Shown in pieces: positions 1 through 10,615 of a stretch of DNA of 64,000 bases. Where the stretch lies: assembly GCA_039105265.1 (NCBI GenBank), contig JAPFFF010000001.1, positions 2,666,001-2,730,000 on the forward strand. The letters are read 5' to 3'. Position 1 is the first letter of the stretch, and each line of letters starts with the position of its first letter. The position numbers were made by a program, and so were the translations under genes. This DNA comes from Tritrichomonas musculus (lineage: Eukaryota > Parabasalia > Tritrichomonadida > Tritrichomonadidae). The notes beneath the pieces are model-generated. The model had not been told where the DNA came from. It searched no databases and worked only from the letters and a program-made list of their open reading frames with translations.

Positions 1-2
1 AT

Positions 3-707
3 CAAATAATTATTAAAAATGAAGAAAAAATTAAAAATTTAGAAACAAAAATTAAAGATGATGAAGAAAAATTAAAAAACAAAGATCAAAAAATAACTAA
101 AAATGAAGAAGACATAAAAAGTCTAAAAACCCAAATTGAAACAAAAAATAAAGATATAAAGGAGTTTTTAATTCATAAGGTAGATGATTTGAAAAACACT
201 GCAGATAATTTTTCTTTTAAAACAGAACTCACTAGTACAAAAATTGAAGAAACAAGTTTATACTTTGATAAAGATGATATCGTTAGTATAAGCAGCTCTA
301 TAGGAAAAGATGGCTCGTGTAAATATGAACATAAAGTGAATGGAGAGGAAATAATTTGTATATGTAAAAATTCATATTTGAACCAGTTTGAACAAATCAA
401 GCAAATAATGGCAATATTACAGCGTTGTAACGATATCGTTAAAAACAATGTATTGCCATTAATTCCTCACGATAAAGCTGATGATTCTTTTATTGAAAAT
501 ATAAAAGAGATATTTGATGGAAATCTATCAATCAAAAATATAGTTGAACAAAATCATGAAAAAAATGTAAAATTATTCTTATTATTCGATTATTTAGAAA
601 TGACATTAATGTCATCTACATTAAAGTTTTTCAAGGAAGAAACAGTGAATTTAATAAATAGCACAGCAAAGGATTTGGATGATTTTATAATGGCCAATCA
701 GTTTTAA
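3..707 (+). CDS. C-terminal part of a coiled-coil protein, 5' end outside window
   Basis: The frame is open from base 3, so the gene starts upstream of the window and about 234 residues of its C-terminus are visible. Residues 1-65 are a Lys/Glu/Asn-rich heptad-like stretch (repeats of the type KNEEKIKNLETKIKDDEEKL), a good coiled coil. A globular part follows, with a segment reading SISSSIGKDGSCKYEHKVNG and a helical tail ending IMANQF. I do not recognise the globular part. Trichomonads have large families of proteins with long coiled coils, and a role as a scaffold or surface/cytoskeletal protein would be only a guess. The reading frame and composition are convincing; the function is unknown. 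Confidence 0.7.
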   Translation, partial: QIIIKNEEKIKNLETKIKDDEEKLKNKDQKITKNEEDIKSLKTQIETKNKDIKEFLIHKVDDLKNTADNFSFKTELTSTKIEETSLYFDKDDIVSISSSIGKDGSCKYEHKVNGEEIICICKNSYLNQFEQIKQIMAILQRCNDIVKNNVLPLIPHDKADDSFIENIKEIFDGNLSIKNIVEQNHEKNVKLFLLFDYLEMTLMSSTLKFFKEETVNLINSTAKDLDDFIMANQF

Positions 708-920
708 AGATGAGGGAAAAACTATGTCCACAAAGACTAAAATCCAAACTTTGCCATTTTTTATCTTCTAAAAAAAATTATCAAAGAAACTTTTTTTGCC
801 TCTTTATTTTTAATATTTTTTTTTTTGGAAAAAACTAAATCAGATGTAGATATGGGACAGGTTAGAGTAACCAAAAAGTGCCTAAAGGCCAAATAAGAAT
901 TCAAAAAAATTACCAAAAAC

Positions 921-1120
921 ATAGGTTGCAGGGATGGCCAACGTGGACGTTGAGTCCGTTAAGGTAAACGAAATGAACGACCATCAACGAAGCTTTCAAC
1001 GTTCAGATAACATTGAAAAAACGAACTAGTTAACATTATATCATGAAAAAGTTTTTTATACAATTTCAAAATTTTAGCATTTTGATATATTTTTTCCACC
1101 ATTCAATTTTTTTACCATTT
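921..1120 (+). mobile_element. Partial hAT-like short element (left end only)
   Basis: From base 929 the sequence CAGGGATGGCCAACG and the following ~190 bases match the left part of the complete element at 2275-2810, with small differences. Similarity stops near 1120 and no matching right terminus is visible, so this is a truncated copy. The eight bases before it (921-928, ATAGGTTG) would be its target site, but they cannot be confirmed without the right end. Confidence 0.7.
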
Positions 1121-1205
1121 CAAAAGCCTGAGCGATGAAGAAACTATATTTTTTACATTATCAACAAAACTTGATCTATTGTTTTTAAAATAAAAAATTG
1201 TAGGG

Positions 1206-1700
1206 GATACAACTAGACTTGTTATTCTCCGATTCTCGAGATCGATAATTGATTGACTTTTTGATATCGATACATAAATATACACAGATTCACGAGATCG
1301 ATTTCAGAGATCGAGAATTTTTTTTCTCAGCTTTTGATATCAGAATTTTCAATTAAACTTTTTGATAAATATATGATCGTAATTCATTCTCAAATATTTC
1401 ATAAAAAAGAATATATTTTTTGATTTTAATCTTAAAATAAACATCAATACATTCTATTATTTATTTTTAGATATTATAAAATCATAAATAACAATTATAA
1501 AAAAAGATAAATCTGTTTGAGATCTCGAGATCTCGGTAATTGATATCAAGTTTACAATTATTTTTATATCACATTTCATGTCTGATATCTTGATAATCGA
1601 TAATCTCGATATCAGATTTGTAAACTAATAATCGAGTATCAGATGTAAAAAAAGTGACGTTTTTGATATCGATTCTCAAAATAACAAGTCTAGATACAAC
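1206..1700. mobile_element. Short non-autonomous DNA transposon (MITE) with 8-bp target duplication
   Basis: The element lies at 1214-1692 (479 bp) between two copies of GATACAAC (1206-1213 and 1693-1700). Its ends are inverted: TAGACTTGTTATT at the left matches AATAACAAGTCTA at the right. The subterminal regions are full of GATATCGAT, CTCGAG and GAGATC palindromes on both sides, so much of the element can fold on itself. No coding capacity is seen. An 8-bp duplication and a TIR starting TAG fit the hAT superfamily, but this is inferred from the ends only. Confidence 0.8.
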
Positions 1701-1933
1701 AATAGGATTTTGGCAGAAAATTGAATGAAAAATAAAATATCTAATATCGTTTATATATAAAAAAAAAAAAAAAAATAAATATCGTTTATACTTAATACTA
1801 AATATAAATTATTACTCAGTTTTTTAAAATATCACTTTTGAATTTTCACAAGGTTCGTTCGATTTTTTTGAAACGAAATATCAAACAAAAAAAATTTGTT
1901 AAATTTCACCTTAAGATGGCGGTTTTTTACTTT

Positions 1934-1953
1934 CCATGAATAGCTATTCATGG
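1934..1953. repeat. Perfect 20-bp palindrome
   Basis: CCATGAATAGCTATTCATGG reads the same on both strands with no loop. It sits in non-coding DNA between two short transposons. It could be a protein-binding site or a scar of an inverted insertion; nothing nearby decides this. Confidence 0.6.
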
Positions 1954-2266
1954 ATAGAAAAACCATTCAAAAAGTGGCGTAGAAAAAAACGATTGTCCAA
2001 CTTTTTCAGAGAATAATCTATTCAAACATTAAAAAATCTTTTTTAGAGGGCGCTAACGAATGAAACTTTTTTTGTCTAAAAAAAAATTGTTTTATAAGAG
2101 ACAAAATGAATATCAGGTTCTTTTTTGTTTTTGTTTTTTTTTTTTTTAATAAAGATGTATGATTTTGCAATATTCTTTTTTTACAGCAAAATGAAGAGGT
2201 GATATTTTAGTTACTTTTTTTTCTGCATTTTTATCTATCATCCATAAAAACAGTCCGTCTATATTT

Positions 2267-2818
2267 GTTGTAGTCAGGGATGGCCAACGTTCATTGACGC
2301 TCAACGATCAACGACGTTGAGCCCGTTAAGGTCAACGAAATGAACGACCGTCAACGAAGCTTTCAATGTTCAGATAACATTGAAAAAACGAACGAGTTAA
2401 CGTTAATTCATATTATATTATGAAAAAGTTTTTTTAACTATTTAAAAATTTTAACTTTTTGATATAAATTTTCCACTATTCAAATTTTTCCCACCATTCA
2501 ATTTTTTTACCATAATAAAATTTTAAAGACAAGAGAATGAATGTAAAAGCGATAATATTCTAATTCGAAATTAATTAGTATATTTTTATTATGAGCAATC
2601 CTATCTCCATTTAAAAATATTAAAATTTAACTTTGACTTCAACTCGTTGAATTGAAATTGAAAAAGGAGAAAAAGTGACAGATTTTTGGACGATCATTTT
2701 CAATGTCATTTGACACGTTGACGTTGACGTTGACATCAATTTAACGTTGACAACGAAGAGCTTTTAAACGGTCGCTTCGTTATCAATTTTTTCAACGTTG
2801 ACCATCCCTGGTTGTAGT
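2267..2818. mobile_element. hAT-like MITE, complete, with 8-bp target duplication
   Basis: The element occupies 2275-2810 (536 bp) between direct repeats GTTGTAGT (2267-2274 and 2811-2818). The left end CAGGGATGGCCAACGTT is the inverted counterpart of the right end AACGTTGACCATCCCTG. A CAGGG terminus together with an 8-bp duplication is characteristic of hAT transposons. Both subterminal regions carry many copies of CGTTGAC or its complement, which may be transposase-binding repeats. No open reading frame spans it, so it would need a transposase supplied from elsewhere. Confidence 0.88.
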
Positions 2819-3161
2819 AAAAGTATTTTCAAGGTTAACATTAATTTTATCATCCATTAATATCAAATTTCTTTCTATATTAGTTTGCTTGGTTTTGTTT
2901 TGGTGAATAGATAATCTTTATATTCTTTATATTCAAAATGTTCTATTTTATAATTTCATTGTTTTGGACCAATCTTCTTTATAATTTGATTTGTTTTATT
3001 TTGGTTTTGTTTTGGTGGTAAAAAATTTGCTATTCACGATAATTTCATTGATTTTGATTTCAATAATCCTTATTAAAATATCAAGAAAGGTGATAAAAAA
3101 ATTAAAAAAAAAATGATAGCGATGGCTATAGTGATAAAGAAGAAGATCGTGATTATGATGA

Positions 3162-3443
3162 AAAAAAAAGACAAATAATAATAATAATGAAGTACATATT
3201 AGAAAGCAATTAATAGAACAAGTGAAAACGATCGTAATGGGAGCTGTTGATACTACAGTTGCTGTTTCTCAGAAATCAAAATTTGGGGAATATGAAAGAG
3301 TTTGCAATGAAGAATTTTTCAAATTCTTGAGCAAGAAAGATTTGTGCAAACACTTTATGAAAAAAATACAAAAAAAAAAAAAAACAGAATCATCTTCGAA
3401 TCCTGAATGGAAGAAGTATATTAATGATGAAATTCAGATATAA
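3162..3443 (+). pseudogene. Short Lys-rich gene remnant, unknown
   Basis: An open stretch without a clear ATG encodes residues such as IRKQLIEQVKTIVMGAVD and ends in a Lys-rich tail (KYINDEIQI). Just upstream, in another frame across a run of nine A, is an acidic stretch reading DSDGYSDKEEDRDYDE, which looks like the earlier part of the same coding sequence. This suggests a gene broken by a homopolymer length change, or an assembly error in that run. I do not recognise the family. The rest of 2819-3161 is AT-rich non-coding DNA. Confidence 0.35.
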
Positions 3444-3738
3444 GCAAGTTAAATTAAAACATTAAAAAGTTTAATAATTATTACAAATAAATATTTTGGA
3501 ATCATAATGTTTATGTTATAATTCAAAACAAATCCAATAGCTACAAATTCCCAATCGGGATTATTTATTTCAATAAAAAAGCAAAATTCAAGAAAAAGCT
3601 AGTTAACCAACAAATTTGAGTGTTTTTATTAAGAATTGCTGTATTATGCTCAATATCTTTATTTATTATAATTTTCAAAGAGATTTTAATCATAAAAGAT
3701 TCAAATAAACTTTTTATTATCATTATTTTTATTGATAT

Positions 3739-6700
3739 TTAAGATAATTGAAAAGAATCGCATTCACTGATTGCGATTCTTAATTTTTGATTCATTATTT
3801 CCTTAGAACTATATCTAGGTAAATCCAATTTATTAAAGCAAGTATGAGCAACAGGTAACAAATTGGTATCATTTGTTGGGGAAATAGATATTCGATTTCC
3901 AATGATACCAAAGTAAGAGAAGCCAATTGGAGGAATTCGAGAAGTTCCAGTTATGAACAAAATTAGCAAAGCCAGATCTTCATTACTCCAGTTAGCAATA
4001 CAATCGAAGAACAAATTTTTAAGATTAGAATCTTCACATTTAATATTTTCTCTAAAATCATTTAAATCAATTTCAGGGACTCCAGAAATGACCAAATTAA
4101 GTTGTCCTGAAGTGAAATATTTTATATCATCTAAAGGAATGAATGAATAAAACCCTTTTTTAAAAGCAGCAATTTGTTTTTGAATTGAATCAAACAAATG
4201 ATATTTAGCAATTAAATACGCATATTTTTCTTTATTTTCATTAGTTACCCTAATATTACTGCCATTTTCAATTAATTCAATTACAGTAACTTTACCATTT
4301 TCAATTTTATTCACTTCGAAATAATATTCATTTGGATCATTATCAATGTCATTATCAATCAATTGTTTAAGTGAAGTAAATTTGGCTGAATCTGAAGATT
4401 CAAGATCATTAAATCCAACTTCACGACCAAGAATTTGTTTAAGAAAAGCTCGGGTAAATTGAACATTTATACAAAGTCCTTGAAGAATTGAACGCGCAAT
4501 AATTTTCCCTGCAAATTTATAATATGATTCATACCTTGGAATTTCATATTCAGAACTTGCATCAGGTTGAAAACACATATTTTCATCAAATGATATAAAC
4601 AAATGTTTATTTGGATTTGCAAATTCATTTGTTAATTTTGTAAAAAAATCTCGTGTTAAACCACCAAAATCTATTCCTCTATTTCCAACGTACTCAACTC
4701 TGAAATTTTTTAACCATTCATTATCATTTTTGAAAAATAATGATTTATATGATGTATCCAAAATATCATCAGGATTAATTGTAAATCTAAGAGTAAAATT
4801 ATGAAGTTTATTTGCCATTTTTTCGCAGAATTTATTATAACGTTCTTTAAAATCAACAAATTCGGGATATTCTGTAAATACTTTTAATGTTGAATAATCT
4901 TTTTTACTTAAAATATCCTTAATTTTTAAAATATATTTAACAAAGAAGTTCCAATAATCTGGAAATGAGTTATAAACAACTTCAGGAACATAAAATATTG
5001 AATCATTTTGTGTTTGTACTGAATGAATTGAATTAGAAAATGAAATTGTATTTGATGAAATTCTTTTTGGTGTTAAAAAGTTAAATATGTATAAAATGCA
5101 TTCACGCGTATATGAATCATTATCTGGTTTCTCCACAATTGATGTTAATAAATCTAATAATTGTGGTTGTCTTCCTAAAACAACAAAAGTAAACTTTTTA
5201 ATAAAAATGCCAATGACAACTGATGATGGTTTTTCTTTAGCAATTTCATGATCAAAAAGTTCTTGAAAAATTGGCATATGCTTGAGTTTATTATTATCTA
5301 ATGATTCGCATAATTGTAATGATTTATTAACAATTTCATCATTTTCACTGATGATCATAAAACCAATAAGATGAGTTATTCTAATTGATAATGAGTCAAA
5401 ATTAAAAGGATTTAATAATTTTGATATAATGTTCAATAAATTGATGTTTGTTCTAAATTGTGATTTTAACATTTTATTAATTAATTGATCTCCATCATAC
5501 AATGTAATTGTTTTTGAAGATAAACTTTCTTTCATCATAATGAATGAAAAAAGTTTGGTAAATAAATCAATTTTTAATTCATTACCTTGATCTAGTGTTT
5601 GATATAAAAAACGATAAATTAATTTTACTGAAAAGAATTCTTTTTCGTATAATAATTGAAATATATTCTTAATATATTCATATTCATCATCAAATGATGA
5701 TATTTTAAATGCTTTTTCAAATAATTGTTCATAAATTCCTGTTTTTTGTAAATCGTGTTCATAAAAATAATATTTATCAAATTTGGAAATTTTGTATTTT
5801 TTTTTTAAAGTAAGTTGTGCCTCTATTATTTCATTCAAAATATCAGCATGATCTTTTAAAACTGGAAAATGATCATTATATAAAAACCATCGTTCTATCC
5901 AATATGGTTTAACTGCATAATATAGAACCTCACAACAATAATTTAGACATTGAGTATCTATAGAACTTGAAGATCTATCTGGATTTTTTGATTTATAATC
6001 TATTAAAAAAGTATCTATTTGATCGGATGATAATTCAATATCACTGGAATATTCATCATAAATTGGGTGAATCCAAAAAGACCTCAATTTTTCAATATTT
6101 TGAATATAATCAAGTATATCTTTATTATCTGTTAATAGACTTTGATATGATTTAATAGTAGATGGAAATATAGTAAAAAGATCTTTAAACTTTTTCTGAA
6201 AGAAAATGTCAGCATAGTAATATGAATAAATTGAAATGGTAGTGATTAAATCAAATTTATAAGCATTATTAATATAAGTTGTGAAAAGATTATAAAGGTT
6301 TTTAATGTAATGGTAATTAAACTTTTCATTTGATATGTTTCTATCAAGTAAATATGAAAATTTGGTAAAGAATTTATATTTAAAGAAATATGACATCAAT
6401 GTTAGACAAATTATTGGGGTTTCAAGGATTGATTGAAGAACTGAAATGAAACAAAATAATTGAGAATCAGTAAATGTTTCCATCTCAGTAAAAAAGAAAT
6501 TAATAAAAGTATCAATGATTTTGGTTGAATGAAGTGATGATATCAAAAACGAATAAGCTGAAATAGCTGTTTTCAATTTTTTGATTTTTAGTATGTCATT
6601 ATCAAATTGATCGTCAAAAATAATAGAATAATTATTAAGTGCAGAAAGAATAAGTTGCAGTATTTCTTGAGGATTTGATTCATGATCTAAAAGAAATGGA

Positions 6701-9039
6701 AAAGTGCAAGCAATACTTTTGAGACAGAAAAATGCATTGTAATTTTCTGGTTCATTTTTAAGGATTTCAATAAGTTTGGAAACAATTGAATCTCCTTTGG
6801 TAAATATATGATCACAATTATCTAAGTAAACAAAATTTTTAACAAATACTTTTTTACTTGGAACATAAACTAATAAATGACCAATGGCATCAATGAAATC
6901 AAGCTTATAAACTGAATAAAGTTTATAATAAATTTTCAAAAAATCTTCCAAATTTATTTCAAGGTGATCACGTAAAGTCTCAAAAGAAATTTCTAAATAA
7001 CGAATTAAACATGATTTTTCTGTTAACATATTCTCAAATAAAGTTTGAATTGGATCATCTTTAATTTCTAAATTTTCAGTTGATAAAATATTATATAATA
7101 ATTCATCGATTTTATCTGAAATTAAAAACTGTTTAGTTGATAATTTATGAACTTTTATATAAAAGTCTCTTTTATCATATGATATACGAATTGATGCAAT
7201 TTTAACAAACATATTAAATATTTTTTCTCTAAAATTATGCAAATCTTCTTGTTGTTTCGGAAATAAAGTTTTACTTTGATTTAATTCAATAAAAATACTT
7301 AAAATTTTTGTATCGTTTTGAAGATAGTAACTGATTCCTTTTTCAAATAATTCAATTAAATATGGAGTTAAAACAAGTTTTGTTGAACTTTCATAAAAGA
7401 GTTCTTGCATTATATTCTTTGGAATACAATAACGAAATAAAATCGTATAAAATGGGATAATTGAAATTTCATTTAATCCTTCAATTTCAATATTATCAAA
7501 TTTGGAATATATTAATGCGCATATAACTAATGATAATGTATCTTCTTTTAAATACTGAAGTAAATTTAAATCGTTCGTTTGAATAAATTTGATAAAAAAA
7601 TCATTTGAATAATCTATCGGTTGTAAAACGGTTATTTTTTGTAAAATGTTTGTTGGTTTATTTGCTGAAGGTTGACAAAAGAAATAGCCATATAAATAAA
7701 AAGGATTAGAATTTAAATCAGGTTGTTGTTGTATCAATTCAATAAAAATTTTTGAATTCAAAAATTGAATGAATTTGTAATTTGGAATAACTTTTTCATT
7801 GATCATATTCAAAATGATTTTTCGAATATGATCATCTGAATAAAATAAATTTAAATAATCTTTTGATAAATATTGGAATATGTTCTCTAGAAAAATTGAT
7901 AACCGTTCATCTGGTGGAAAGTTTGTGAAGATCATTTCATCGATAAATTCAATGAATTTTTCATTTTGAATATAAATACTGAAAGGACGATAAAGACCTG
8001 ATTGAAAAGCAATTTGATAAAAATGTAAAAAGAATTCACGAGTTAATAATATTGGATTTGAATGTTTAGAATTTTCAATGAAATAACGATTAAAAAATGC
8101 TGAATTTTTTGAATTCATTAATCTGTCATTTATCACTTTTTCTGGCAAAATTGAGTAGGACTTAACACATTTAACTAAAAGTTCATAATCAGGGAGTTCA
8201 ATAAAGTTCTGCACAACGTCATCTGGAATGAAAAAATTTAGTCTTTTTAAATAATCACAAATCTCTGGAGTTAAATCAGATAAATTTATGAAATAAAAGA
8301 TACGGTCGACTGATTTGATTTTTATGTCGTATTCTTGACATTTTTGAAGAACGTTGATAACAAAATTTCGACTTAATTTTTCTGAATTATTTAATATTTT
8401 GTCGATTTCAGGAAAATTAAAAGAAAAATAGTCTTTTGATAAAAATGGAATAAATACAGATAGTTTTTCATCGGATATTTGGGGATATTTTTCGAGTTTT
8501 GTGAAAACTAATGGTAGATAATTTGCAAAATTAGTTAACAATTGTTCTGTAGGTTTTGATAATAAAATCAAATTTGTTATTAAATCTGACTTAAATGAGA
8601 AGGGTATTCTATTATTGAAAACAAATAGATGGTCTTTTTCAGATTTCGTAATTTGAGGTATGATTTCGTTTATCGCATCATCAACAAAAGTATTGTAATC
8701 ATTTGGTAATAAATCAGGGATATTGAATAGGAAATATGAAAGAAGCATCGTTGTTATAATCAAATAATTAGAATTTGTCCTCGAGTTTTCAAATATTGCA
8801 TTAAAAAGTGGTAAAAATTGTTTAGGATAAATCGAAAAGCATTTTATAATGAGGGAAAATATCTCACTGGTAAAATCATCTTTAATATCTTTTTCAAGAT
8901 AACTAATTGCATCTTTTAATAAAGTTCGAACATCTTCTTCATCTTTTTCGCAATATAAATCAATGTATGATTGATGAATACAATCAAATGAGTCGTGATT
9001 AGCAAAAATTTGAGACGATTTCAGCAAAAGTTCAGTCAT
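3739..9039 (-). CDS. Giant HECT-domain E3 ubiquitin ligase (HUWE1/UPL-like)
   Basis: This protein transfers ubiquitin from an E2 to substrates through a thioester on the HECT domain. The first methionine of a normal soluble start (MTELLLKSSQIF) is at 9039; the frame is open further upstream but that part is a hydrophobic AT-rich stretch unlikely to be coding. The product is about 1,766 residues. The first ~1,350 residues are helical repeats without a strong signature, as in the armadillo-like arms of giant HECT ligases. The last ~360 residues are a clear HECT domain: FRVEYVGNRGIDFGGLTRDF in the N-lobe and LPVAHTCFNKLDLP near the end, with the catalytic Cys about 33 residues from the C-terminus. 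A separate fragment of a paralogous C-lobe lies at 42566-43162. The HECT call is secure; assignment to HUWE1 rather than UPL rests on size only. Confidence 0.93.
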   Translation of the reverse strand: MTELLLKSSQIFANHDSFDCIHQSYIDLYCEKDEEDVRTLLKDAISYLEKDIKDDFTSEIFSLIIKCFSIYPKQFLPLFNAIFENSRTNSNYLIITTMLLSYFLFNIPDLLPNDYNTFVDDAINEIIPQITKSEKDHLFVFNNRIPFSFKSDLITNLILLSKPTEQLLTNFANYLPLVFTKLEKYPQISDEKLSVFIPFLSKDYFSFNFPEIDKILNNSEKLSRNFVINVLQKCQEYDIKIKSVDRIFYFINLSDLTPEICDYLKRLNFFIPDDVVQNFIELPDYELLVKCVKSYSILPEKVINDRLMNSKNSAFFNRYFIENSKHSNPILLTREFFLHFYQIAFQSGLYRPFSIYIQNEKFIEFIDEMIFTNFPPDERLSIFLENIFQYLSKDYLNLFYSDDHIRKIILNMINEKVIPNYKFIQFLNSKIFIELIQQQPDLNSNPFYLYGYFFCQPSANKPTNILQKITVLQPIDYSNDFFIKFIQTNDLNLLQYLKEDTLSLVICALIYSKFDNIEIEGLNEISIIPFYTILFRYCIPKNIMQELFYESSTKLVLTPYLIELFEKGISYYLQNDTKILSIFIELNQSKTLFPKQQEDLHNFREKIFNMFVKIASIRISYDKRDFYIKVHKLSTKQFLISDKIDELLYNILSTENLEIKDDPIQTLFENMLTEKSCLIRYLEISFETLRDHLEINLEDFLKIYYKLYSVYKLDFIDAIGHLLVYVPSKKVFVKNFVYLDNCDHIFTKGDSIVSKLIEILKNEPENYNAFFCLKSIACTFPFLLDHESNPQEILQLILSALNNYSIIFDDQFDNDILKIKKLKTAISAYSFLISSLHSTKIIDTFINFFFTEMETFTDSQLFCFISVLQSILETPIICLTLMSYFFKYKFFTKFSYLLDRNISNEKFNYHYIKNLYNLFTTYINNAYKFDLITTISIYSYYYADIFFQKKFKDLFTIFPSTIKSYQSLLTDNKDILDYIQNIEKLRSFWIHPIYDEYSSDIELSSDQIDTFLIDYKSKNPDRSSSSIDTQCLNYCCEVLYYAVKPYWIERWFLYNDHFPVLKDHADILNEIIEAQLTLKKKYKISKFDKYYFYEHDLQKTGIYEQLFEKAFKISSFDDEYEYIKNIFQLLYEKEFFSVKLIYRFLYQTLDQGNELKIDLFTKLFSFIMMKESLSSKTITLYDGDQLINKMLKSQFRTNINLLNIISKLLNPFNFDSLSIRITHLIGFMIISENDEIVNKSLQLCESLDNNKLKHMPIFQELFDHEIAKEKPSSVVIGIFIKKFTFVVLGRQPQLLDLLTSIVEKPDNDSYTRECILYIFNFLTPKRISSNTISFSNSIHSVQTQNDSIFYVPEVVYNSFPDYWNFFVKYILKIKDILSKKDYSTLKVFTEYPEFVDFKERYNKFCEKMANKLHNFTLRFTINPDDILDTSYKSLFFKNDNEWLKNFRVEYVGNRGIDFGGLTRDFFTKLTNEFANPNKHLFISFDENMCFQPDASSEYEIPRYESYYKFAGKIIARSILQGLCINVQFTRAFLKQILGREVGFNDLESSDSAKFTSLKQLIDNDIDNDPNEYYFEVNKIENGKVTVIELIENGSNIRVTNENKEKYAYLIAKYHLFDSIQKQIAAFKKGFYSFIPLDDIKYFTSGQLNLVISGVPEIDLNDFRENIKCEDSNLKNLFFDCIANWSNEDLALLILFITGTSRIPPIGFSYFGIIGNRISISPTNDTNLLPVAHTCFNKLDLPRYSSKEIMNQKLRIAISECDSFQLS

Positions 9040-9538
9040 AAAAACTTTATTTGGCCTTACAAAATAAATTTGTGAAATAAAATAAACGGTCGTTTTAAGG
9101 AAAATATTTATATATATATAGAGCACTACAAGCATAAATGTAAACCATTCAAAATTGAAAAGATAAAACCAAATCATTCGTTTATTTAAAAAGAATATCA
9201 TACACAAACAATATATACCACAAATATATATAAAACATCAATAAGAAAATTTTTTTTCTGATAAATTTTGAGATATTTTTATAATAAATATAGCAATTAA
9301 TAAAACTATTGAAAAAGTTTGTATTTTCAATTAATTTTCATAATTAATACTGAAAAACTGTCCATAATTTTATAATTCTCTATACGATTTGAACAATTTT
9401 TTAATATGATATTTAAATGACACATATAAAATTATAAATCCACTTTTTTTCAAAAATTTGGCGCAGATTTTTTAGAAAAAGATATTTATCATTTATGGTA
9501 TATTTTGAGAAGTTTATACTAAAAATTTTACAAATAAA
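9040..9538. other. Intergenic, AT-rich
   Basis: This stretch is upstream of the HECT gene on the minus strand. It has only AT-rich sequence and a short TA microsatellite near 9108-9120. I see no convincing gene or repeat. Confidence 0.5.
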
Positions 9539-9879
9539 TTGAGTTTCACGAACAAATCTTCAAAGTTTTCTCGCGCAAATCAACTTAATAATGTTAAGGG
9601 AAAAGAAAAAATAATTGATGGTACATTAAAAAAAGCAAGAGAAAAGAGAATCCCAAAATATAATCAAAACATATCTCCTGTAAAAGACACAACAAACGCT
9701 AAAAATGCCAAAATACAAAAAAATAAAAACAAGCGCTAGAAATGCTTTCTAAAAAAGTTGATTTTAAAATGAATGATATTCAATTTCTACTGAAAAGTTA
9801 TGATAAAATAATAGGCAATTTTTATTCAACTATGAAAGTCATATATCTCAGATTAAATCCAAAAGAGAGGGCTAGCTAA
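9539..9879 (+). pseudogene. Possible broken small basic gene
   Basis: Two adjacent open stretches in different frames lie end to end. The first (9539-9739, no ATG at its start) is Lys/Asn-rich and ends in KIQKNKNKR. The second (9742-9879, starts with ATG) encodes 45 residues ending YLRLNPKERAS. The abutting stop and ATG suggest one small gene split by a frameshift, or two chance frames. I do not recognise either part. Confidence 0.25.
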
Positions 9880-10615
9880 TTGAATAGCCAAGAAATTCAC
9901 ATATATATAGGAAAGAATATTATAAATCATATTTCAGACAAAAAAATAGTCGAATAATTAATTAATTTAATCAAAAGTTAAGAGATTTAATAAATTAAAT
10001 TAAATTAATTCTTAATTTGATAAAATATTTTTATTTTTAAAAATAATTATTTTATTTTAATAATTTAAAATGTATTCAAAAGATGATTGTCATGGTCAAC
10101 TTTATGATAATAACCGATTTGCATTGAATTTTATAAATGCATTTTTCGGAAAAAATTGCGCTGATTTTTTTAATTAATATATTCAAATAATTAGATAATA
10201 TTTATTAAAAAAATATATCCTAACATGATCCTTTTTTTATAGAAAAATATTTTTAAATCTTCTTTTTATTAAAATCATTAAATAATTTTTTGAAAAAGTT
10301 AAATATTTCAATGGATTTTTTTTTATAAAATTATTTTTAATTTATCTAAGAATTTATCAGAAAAAAACAAATCATAGATATGAATTGTTAAATATTTTGT
10401 GTACTATATTTTAAATATATATAAATTAATTAAAAATCTAAAAAACCATTTAGCTTGTAGTACTCTATATATATATATATCTTGAAAATTAGCATATATT
10501 ATAATATTTTTATTGATTTTTTAAAAAAAATTATTATCAACTGTATTTTTCTTAATATTTGCATATTTCTAACTTTTTGGAATAACTTCAGACAAAATAT
10601 GTTTTTAGAAGGAAA
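9880..10615. other. Intergenic, AT-rich, nothing recognised
   Basis: Low-complexity AT-rich DNA with a short TA repeat near 10465-10480. There is no gene-like frame. It ends where the terminus of an old Maverick remnant begins at 10616. Confidence 0.5.

Noticed and set aside
1934-1953. The palindrome as an origin or terminator
   Set aside because: One isolated 20-bp palindrome without a loop or neighbouring motifs does not support either function.
9040-9207. N-terminal extension of the HECT protein with a membrane segment
   Set aside because: The upstream part of the frame is a chance hydrophobic translation of AT-rich non-coding DNA; the ATG at 9039 gives a normal start.
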